DNA of 64,000 nt from Macrothele yani (lineage: Eukaryota > Arthropoda > Arachnida > Araneae > Macrothelidae): positions 70,924,607 to 70,988,606 of the forward strand of contig CM077005.1 of assembly GCA_039090855.1 (NCBI GenBank). The letters are read 5' to 3'. The notes beneath the pieces are model-generated. The model was given only the letters and a program-made list of their open reading frames with translations. It was not told where the DNA came from and did no database searches. How positions within the stretch are numbered: the stretch's first letter is position 1; the number at the start of each line of letters is the position of its first letter. Below are positions 56,849-64,000 of the stretch, piece after piece. Position numbers and translations under genes: made by a program.

Positions 56849-57087
56849 CTGTTCACATTCTTCAATTGTAAACTGTCAAAAAAAAATCGGCTGAACTGAT
56901 GAGTAAGAAGGCTTGTATGAATTGAACTGAGAGCACTCAGGTGTTGAAAATGTGAAGATGGATAAATTCAGTTATGGCGCCTACTTCAAAAGAATAAGTA
57001 GGCGCAAGGATGCAATGCGCCACGTATAATCATTCAATGCGCCATGTTTGGCGCATGCGCCACGGTTTGGCCACCCCTGGTCTAAAC

Positions 57088-57642
57088 TCGAAATTATATG
57101 AAGAGGGAATTTCTTTCTATCATATTTAATTTTACTTATTTTTTCTCCCATTTAGTAGCTATTGCGCACTCATAATACTGCGGGAAAAACTTCCAAAATT
57201 TAAAATTTTGTTCTCGGTAACTTCTCTTAAGAATAAACAAATGTCCACATTAAAATGTTTTTTGACATTACTTAGGGTGTGAAATACGAATTTCGTGCAA
57301 CTAGATCACGCAGTTTGCAAGCAACTGAAGCCGAAATATATTTTACACGTAGGACAAGCGACGTTTCCCTTCAGTTATTTCATATCCCCCAACATTACGA
57401 TAATGATATTTTCTTTAATCGTAAGTTAAAAGCCGCAATGTCTAATTTATACACCATTTTAAAATAATTAATAATCAGTAATAAAACAACGTAAAATTTC
57501 TTCTTTCGCGCTGTTAAAAGAGCTTAATTAACGTTGCTCACATAGGACACACACCGTTTTATCCGTACAAGCTCTGTGAACAAAATGTCGCCAGCTGCTG
57601 CCACTCATTTGCACAAGAACTTCCAGTCTATGTATCTTAAAG
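57088..57642. other. Noncoding stretch, nothing recognised
   Basis: AT-rich right flank of the hAT element. Confidence 0.5.
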
Positions 57643-57745
57643 GTCTTTGCAGAAAACTTGAAAATTACATAGTCCTGGAACGGAAAACGAACCCGCATCA
57701 GGTGATGCGCAACATCACAGCCTCTCCTTGACAAATATCGACCCC
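57643..57745 (-). repeat. tRNA-derived SINE, family 2 fragment
   Basis: Reversed, it contains GATGCGGGTTCG, GTTCCAGGAC and AATTTTCAAGTTTTC, matching the 3' half of the tRNA-like unit and tail in the foldback at 27983-28535. The A-box side is degraded. Confidence 0.55.
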
Positions 57746-60700
57746 GCCTTCTTGTGGTGCATCGTGTTCCCACTAAAGGGGCTCTGACGACCGCCAATAG
57801 CAGTATAACTATACCATCAGGATTAGAGGAAATGCTATCCCACACTCACCAACTTGCTTGGCCAGCGTGGTGAGTTATGTCCAAACCCCTCCAAAATGAC
57901 TCCACAACTTAAATCTTGGCCCTCAGTCTCCGGCAGCTGGAATGTACCTGTCTAAGGCAGCGGCCAGTGCAACATGAAGGCAGATGGTGCTAAGAATCAC
58001 CTGAGGACCTTTCGACCATATACAGATGTATACTCGAAGGTAGGGTCGAAGTTTGGTAGCGATCATAGAGGTAGGAATAAGAGGAGATGCTGTCTCCAAC
58101 TCTTCCCATGTTATCAAAGTGAAGCCGAGTTTATTCGCTTCCGCAGTGAAAGTAGTACTGCCAGCTTGGGCGTGGCTACCCTCAAGATGCAAAAGCAGAC
58201 GATTTTCCGTAGGAAAGCATTAGTGAGACCCTGTTCGTTTTCTTAAGATTTTACTTTGTCTTAAAGTATAAGCAGAATGGAAAAGCAGTGCAATAGGTTT
58301 AATAAACTCTTAGGCTTACACGAAAGGAATTTTAGTACAAAAACTTAGATTTTCATGGAAAAGAGATCTAAAAAAGCGTCTTCGTAACGACTGAGACATA
58401 GGCTATATGAACTGACGATTAAAAATGTGTTTAGATTAAACTTAATTTTATCTGTCTTAGCGGATCATCGCAAAATATTGTTTATCATAGAAATTGTAAC
58501 GGTCGAACTTCGGATAATTTGTATTATGAGTGAATTTTTCAAAAGATCGCGCTTTAAAGGGAGGGAACACTTTTGCCCTGTTGTCAGGAGGAAAAGTAAA
58601 GTAAACGATATTCCAGGTCCTCATACATTTTACTTGAAGAGCAATTGCAAGTGCTCTTAAGCAAATAAACAAGGTGAGTGGGAGAATATTCTCATTGAAT
58701 ATTATTATTCAAAAAAAACAAAAGTTCATAAAATATCTAGATTTTATTTCCAAGCCTTTATAAAAAAAACGGGGAATCTGCGAGCTTGTTGAAAGAATTT
58801 TTTAAAAATCAGACGCAAAATATGCAGTTACTGTACTTTCATTTTATTTTTTATAATTGCTATAAGCACATGACTGATTTTAGTTTCTTCAGATGGAGGT
58901 ACGAAATTCCTACTGATTTGATTAGAACTGTGGTACATTTATATCTTCAAAAGATATAAATGTAAATAATTAAAAAACTAGAAGGAATGCAATAGCCTTA
59001 ATAGGAAGGGAACTTTTTTCAGGGGGGTATCTTTTTAAAAGGGTGCAGTTTCAAAATATAGCAAGAAAATATACAATTTATTAGTTTGTGGAAATAGGAT
59101 TTACAAGTCCTGCTGATAGTAAAGGAAATCTGAGTTGATAAAATGTCTTGGTAAAAACAGATTTACAAAAGCAGCAGAAATAATTCCTACTGTAGATCTC
59201 TTTAAAAATAAATCCAACTGCATTCAAAATATTATACTTTTTATACACATCACTATTAACAGATACACATTCATAATGTAATAAGTTTATAGCTTTTAAG
59301 TAGTAAATGAAACAGATGTGTGTATATATTAAGGATATTTAATTTGGTTTCTGAAATATATGTATACCATTTATGAGCAAGGTTATATTTATTAATAAAG
59401 AATGCATTGAGGACAAATCCTGCAGTTTGTTGCTAGCACAACATATGTTTAAAGAATAGGAGAATCTGCTCACATAAGGTGTGGTTAATCAACACAACAA
59501 GGTGATTCATTTTAGCTCTAATGACAGAGAACATTGCTAACAGCAGCCCATATGCTAATGCACATTTAACCTACATTTTATGGCCACAAAAATTAATAGA
59601 GAACTAATCAGAAGTGCATGGGAAATATAGAAGTGCACATTTTCTGACATCAGATTATGGTACTGAATCATTTCATTCACTGATATCTATGTAACATCTC
59701 CACTACGAAAATCTGATTTCCAAAAATAATGTTGACCTTTAAATCTTGAACTTCTTACAACAGCATTTTTCATCTAATTTTCACTCAGTTTATTGGTTTT
59801 CTATAACTATACATTTCTCTATATAGTAATTAATATAATATATTCAAAAACACATTTTACGCTGTTATATTTTTACCTCAGCTGAATTCAGGGTTTTCTC
59901 CATTTCTGACAACCAAAAGCATGGCTGTGAGCTGCATTTCATGCTAATTATGTACATTGCAAGCTGTATAAAATATAATACATCAGTACTATAATTTCCT
60001 AATGGGAGTTCAATATACCTCTAGTTATACAAGACAAAAGAGAATGAGCTAATTAGAACATGAATAAATATTACAAGTTGATGCCCACCAGGGGTACCGA
60101 CTTCACCAAATTATTATTGGGAGGTAGGTGTGAAGATAGCACACATGGGAGGGGCACGTCTCTTCCATTGTCAGGAAGGAAAAAAGAAAGAGCCAAATGA
60201 TAAACTATGAGCTTTGACACATATTTTAAAACAAAATATGTAACTGCTCATCAAATGAACAAGGAAGCAGAAATATTATTTTGGTGAATATTAATATTTT
60301 AAAAATGAAATTTAGCCTGTGATTTAACAAAAATATCCAGTGAGATTTTATTTCTAAATGTTTATAAAAAATATGAGAAATTAGCTGGGTTACTCAAAGG
60401 AGAAGAAGCGTGAAAAATAAATACACGTAGATAAATAAAGGCACTAGAGATTATAGTTCCTGTATTTTTATTTATTTTATTTTTGATAATTGTTTTAACC
60501 ATTTATCACATGTCACGAGACCATGTCATACACCATACAGGGCTGGCAATCCAGTTTATTACAAATGAGCAATGCTGTATATGAGAAAAGTTTTATTTTG
60601 TTATTTATTAACTTTTCGTAATAAATCACTTTGGCCTCATAAGGTGGATCTTGGGTCCATTCTATGAGGCCAAAGTGATTAATTAAACAGGACACAAAAT

Positions 60701-61202
60701 ATTGAGTGGGCACTGCCCCCCAGTAAAATTATTGGAAGGGTGAGAATAACCTTGCCACCCCTATAGTCGGCACGTATGATGCCTACACAAATGTAAAACT
60801 TCCTGCAGAAGTTAAAAATGTTTGCAGGAAAAGAAAAAGAAGCTTGCCCACAGTATTTCTAGCCAGAACTTCAAATCTGCTTACTGCTGCAATACATACC
60901 ATTAAAAAGAAATGTTTGCAGGGGAAATTTACATGTAAATCCACTACAACACACTTCCCTCAAATAGTCAAATCTCATCTTTGGTGACCATTAACTGTAG
61001 CAAAATGTTGCCCTTCACATATAATGTGTGCCTCAGTAAGTACGTGTGTCTGTCCTCTTGAAAGGCTTAGTCTTTAGTTGTTAAAAAAGAAGGGTGGGGG
61101 AAATATGGATACACAACAAGGAGAATACCACAGAATATAAAATAAAGACTAAAATACAGGAAACCTGTAACACCTACTGAAGCATTGGGTACAAGAGATT
61201 TG
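57746..61202. other. Noncoding stretch, nothing coding recognised
   Basis: 57840-58250 is GC-richer, with a GGTAGGAATAAGAGGAGA motif near 58069 that resembles the end of the composite at 49898-51957. 58260-61200 is AT-rich without a gene signal. It contains a hairpin at 60624-60680 and a 17-bp direct repeat partner at 60049-60065. Confidence 0.5.
60624..60680. repeat. Perfect 18-bp inverted repeat (hairpin)
   Basis: AATCACTTTGGCCTCATA (60624-60641) and its exact complement (60663-60680) surround a 21-nt loop. Confidence 0.9.
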
Positions 61203-61675
61203 CATACGTACATATCATTAAGCTATTCTCCAAGATTCAGAGGTTATCTCCTCAAAGAAAGACCGTCTGGCAAGTAAACATTTAACTGATGGAACTAGAT
61301 TACTGTTGGTGTATCAAATTTCTCTATTTACAATTATCTTGGCACACAGCTTGAGCTTCATCATGTCACACATGAGACTTTTTGTACTTAATACTCATCT
61401 TTTTCTTAAGCAGACATTTCTGAATCTGGTCCTCCCACAATTTCCTTGGCCTTAATTTACCTTTCTTTCCTGCCACTTGTGCTGAAAAAATGATCTTAGT
61501 CAGCACCTCGTCACTCATTCTTTCAACGTATCCAAACCACCTAAGTATATTAGTCTTCATCTTATTAACATTTTGCCTCACATTACACGTTTTCATTCTC
61601 CACATGATCATAGCGTGCCTTGCCACGAACTCCCCATAAGTAACATGGCACTGACATACAAAACAATACAACCTA
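61203..61675 (-). mobile_element. RTE-clade LINE, copy 3, 5'-truncated 3' fragment
   Basis: The minus frame contains NILRWFGYVERMSDEVLTKI and RPRKLWEDQIQKCLLKKK, matching the C-terminal tail of copy 1. The 3' UTR shares TCAGAGGTTA and CATATCATTAAGC (plus strand) with copy 1, ending near 61203. Only the last ~470 bp of the element are present. Confidence 0.85.
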
Positions 61676-62497
61676 ATTACATTGAACTAATTAGAACATG
61701 AATGGTGAGCAAATAAACTATAGTAAATATCTAACTATAAAATTAACATGATTTAAAGCTTATTGAAAATAATATGCACTCTATTTTCATCATGACATTT
61801 ATTAGTAACAATATAATCTGTAATTGAAAGGAGTTAACTGTGTGACTAGTTAATTCTAGCATTAAAGATTTTCCTATTTTTAATTACAGGATTAAAGCCT
61901 AAATATTTCAGTACAAAAATTTTCAGCCTTCAATAAAACGTTGCTTTCATTCAACATCCAACCCCCAGACTCTTTCATCACAATCCCCCATTTTAATTTC
62001 CTGGATAAACTGTCGAGCACCATATAGAATAAATTGCTATCTTGCCCACATAAAAAGAGTAAATAAAAAGGAGTAGAAAAAAATATTTCATACCTGTTGC
62101 AGATAACTTGGAAATGCTTTGAATATAGTTGGAACCAATGGCATTTACTTTCAAACACACATTTTGTGATTTTCTCTAAAACATATGTTCTTCAAAATGT
62201 TCTGAACAAATTTGACTGAATGTTGAAGGTTCCCAGTCTTTCCTTCATATGTCTTGTAACCATGTTGCTCTTTGTTCTTCATTGCTTGGAAACCTATACA
62301 TACATAAAAAAATAACTGAAATATAAACAGTACCTTGAGTCAATTTTAACAATTGAAAGGCTTTATACGAATACATTTCATAAACTGTGAGAAAAGTTAG
62401 AAACGTGATTTTGGAGAATTTCAGCAGATACTTGGAGGGAGGGGGGGGGGTGAGGTGCACAATAGAATGTTGAGAGGTTTTTAATACATGTTTAATA
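61676..62497. other. Noncoding stretch, nothing recognised
   Basis: AT-rich, with a G-run at 62440-62452. No feature. Confidence 0.5.
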
Positions 62498-62499
62498 TA

Positions 62500-63854
62500 C
62501 ACTGCTGGCCACCCACAATGCAACACCAAGAAGGAAGCATGCGTCGCACGCAAGAGGACATGCAAACGATTAGCATTGCAGGGCATATGCAAATCATGTG
62601 CGCACGGCACGCCACCGAGAAGCACTATCCGAAGGGTACACAGAAGACGGGGTGTAAGTAGTGGAAGTGTGTTGTGCTGCCGGACCTGTGCGTGGGAAGC
62701 TTCCTGATGCCTCGTCGCAAAATACGGCAGTCATTCCAGCACGTTTCGGAGTTCGACAGAGGATGAATTGTAGCTTATCGCGACATCGGTTTATCGTACC
62801 GAGACATCCAGCCACAGTGAGGCGAGTATGGATTCGGTGGGTGTAGGATGGACGGATGGACCGACGTGAGCGATTGCCGCAGCCGCGGCAAACCACCGTA
62901 CGAGAGGACCGGCATGTTGTGCGGCGGGCATTGACGTCTCGCACCGCCATATCACGAGCATTAGCGCAGGAACCAGGGTATGTTGCACAACAACCTGTGT
63001 CAGCATGTACCGTTCGACGTCGTCTGCAGGAGCGGGGACATGTCGCACGGCGCCCATTGCTCCGATTACCATTGACGTTACACCACCGGCGAGTGCGGCG
63101 GCAGTGGGTCGTTGAACGCCGCACCAGGACTACGGAATGGCACGACATTGTCTTCTCCGACGAATCCCGCTTCTGTCTGCAACACCACGATGGTCGGATC
63201 CGCGTGTGGCGGCACCACGGCGAGAGACTGTATGACGCCTGCATTATGCATCGCCATACCGGTCTGTCGCCTGGCGTTATGGTTTGGAGCGCAATTGGAT
63301 ATGACACCCGCACCCCTCTGGTACACATCGCCGGTACACTCAACAGCCACCGCAACATCTCCGACGTTTTGGAGCCTGTAGTCCTCAGTTACCTGCAGGA
63401 CCTGCCAGCGGCCACGTTTCAACAGGACAATGCACGCCCGCACGTGGAACGTATCATGCAACAATTCTTCACGGCCCACCAGGTGTCACTGCTGCCGTGG
63501 TCCGCCTGTTCTTCCGATATGTCGAACACGTCTGGTCGCTAATCGTCAACCGAGTGGCCCGGCAAGCACCACCTGCGGCTACGCCTGAGGAACTGTGGCA
63601 ACGTGTGGAAGCAGCCTGGACCGACATACCCCAAGCCCACATCCAAAGCCTCTTTCGTTCAATGCCGCGGCGTGTAGCGGCCGTTATTGCCAGCCATGGG
63701 GGACACACGAACTATTGATGTCTGCGTGTTCTGCAAGTCGCACGGGCCTGTAAGCTTAATCGTATCATCTTTGTATATGTTGTTATGTGTCCAGTAAATC
63801 TGGCTTTGCTATCTCGTGTCCTTCTTGGTGTTGCATTTTGGGTAGCCAGCAGTG
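62500..63854 (+). mobile_element. Tc1-like transposon, full length, 1355 bp
   Basis: The left end is CACTGCTGGCCACCCACAAT, and the right end reversed is CACTGCTGGCTACCCAAAAT. Similarity extends about 36 nt through GCAACACCAAGAAGGA. TA dinucleotides flank both ends (62498-62499 and 63855-63856). It is strikingly GC-rich against AT-rich flanks, and one transposase pseudogene fills it. Confidence 0.93.
62709..63718 (+). pseudogene. Tc1-like transposase (DD34E type), inactivated
   Basis: Starts MPRRKIRQSFQHVSEFDRG with a TGA directly after, then an HTH (VAYRDIGLSYRDIQ) and another stop or frameshift near 62816. The main frame 62856-63542 carries the second HTH region and the catalytic core: WHDIVFSDESRF with the first Asp, GVMVWSAIGYDT, and ATFQQDNARPH with the second Asp. 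A small deletion near 63523 shifts the frame; EHVWSLIVNRVARQ with the third acidic residue and PRRVAAVIASHGG follow, ending at TGA 63716-63718. The residues are intact, but two stops and two frameshifts prevent a full protein. An opposing 254-codon minus-strand frame is a by-product of high GC. Confidence 0.9.
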
Positions 63855-63856
63855 TA

Positions 63857-64000
63857 TATTTACATACAAAATCATAATGCTCAAAAATATGTTTACAAAG
63901 TTATATAGCTCTATTGGGGCCAGAAGCATAAAACTTCACTGCAAAACACTCATGCTTGGTCACTTTACAAGTGTTTCCTTGTTCATTTGTCTCTACTATT
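63857..64000. other. Right edge of window, nothing recognised
   Basis: AT-rich flank of the Tc1-like element. Confidence 0.6.

Larger units (their letters stand above)
54104..57079 (-). mobile_element. hAT transposon (GTF2IRD2/Charlie type), 2.98 kb, both ends present
   Basis: The left end is CAGTGGTGGCCAACCTTTTA, and the right end reversed is CAGGGGTGGCCAAACCGTGG. Subterminal ATGCGCCA / TGGCGCAT repeats occur on both sides. The 8-bp duplication GTGTAAAC (54096-54103) versus GTCTAAAC (57080-57087) has one mismatch. The transposase gene runs on the minus strand, and a MITE and a (CT)n microsatellite lie between its start and the right end. Confidence 0.9.

Noticed and set aside
62594..63358. 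254-codon minus-strand reading frame
   Set aside because: Complement of a GC-rich Tc1 transposase; Arg/Cys-rich composition with no domain.

Overview
The window is AT-rich metazoan nuclear DNA, probably arthropod. A chelicerate is suspected only from the repeat mix (an RTE LINE, an I-type LINE with RNase H, a Penelope-like element, several hAT and Tc1/mariner families) and cannot be proven here. There are no operons, ribosome binding sites or CRISPR arrays. The only convincing host coding sequence is one exon: the last coding exon of a cullin-2 gene at 8405-8536 (+). Nearly everything else recognisable is transposable elements of different ages, many nested and datable from target-site duplications (TSDs) and element ends.

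Layout. 85-3520 is an RTE-clade LINE whose 5' half lies inverted head to head against its 3' half, as twin priming produces; a tRNA-derived SINE interrupts its reverse transcriptase. 3780-5535 is a decayed pogo/Tigger transposon. 6628-6837 is a palindromic MITE and 7257-8090 a non-autonomous hAT-like element; these lie in what is probably the last intron of the cullin gene. 8537-14900 is the cullin 3' UTR followed by unrecognised sequence. 14900-18000 holds two decayed Tc1/mariner-superfamily transposons. 18626-24379 is a KIAA1586-type hAT transposase gene cut in two by a 3.9 kb element flanked by a 6-bp duplication at which the two reading frames would rejoin. 27288-27806 is another hAT-like element with a 6-bp TSD. 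27983-28535 is a foldback element with tRNA-like sequences in its arms. 31005-32655 is a second, degraded RTE copy carrying two nested insertions.

34251-36749 is a Penelope-like element: a 5'-truncated plus-strand unit joined head to head with an internally deleted inverted copy, bracketed by a 12-bp TSD. 37919-43929 is a full-length, almost intact I-type LINE (about 6.0 kb, ORF1 plus EN-RT-RNase H ORF2) with a perfect 12-bp TSD. 44.7-53.6 kb contains eight of the ten copies of the main SINE, together with a broken C2H2 zinc-finger array flanked by inverted repeats and a 170-bp tandem repeat. 54104-57079 is a hAT element of the GTF2IRD2 type with both ends and a near-perfect 8-bp TSD, itself carrying a MITE. 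61203-61675 is a third RTE fragment. 62500-63854 is a GC-rich Tc1-like transposon with both inverted repeats and TA duplications, inactivated by stops and frameshifts.

How the parts relate: the LINEs probably supply the machinery that mobilised the SINEs (A-tails, 7-12 bp TSDs, one 5'-truncated copy). No element in the window appears fully competent, although the I-type LINE is close. All coordinates of element ends are by eye; those with paired TSDs are the most reliable.
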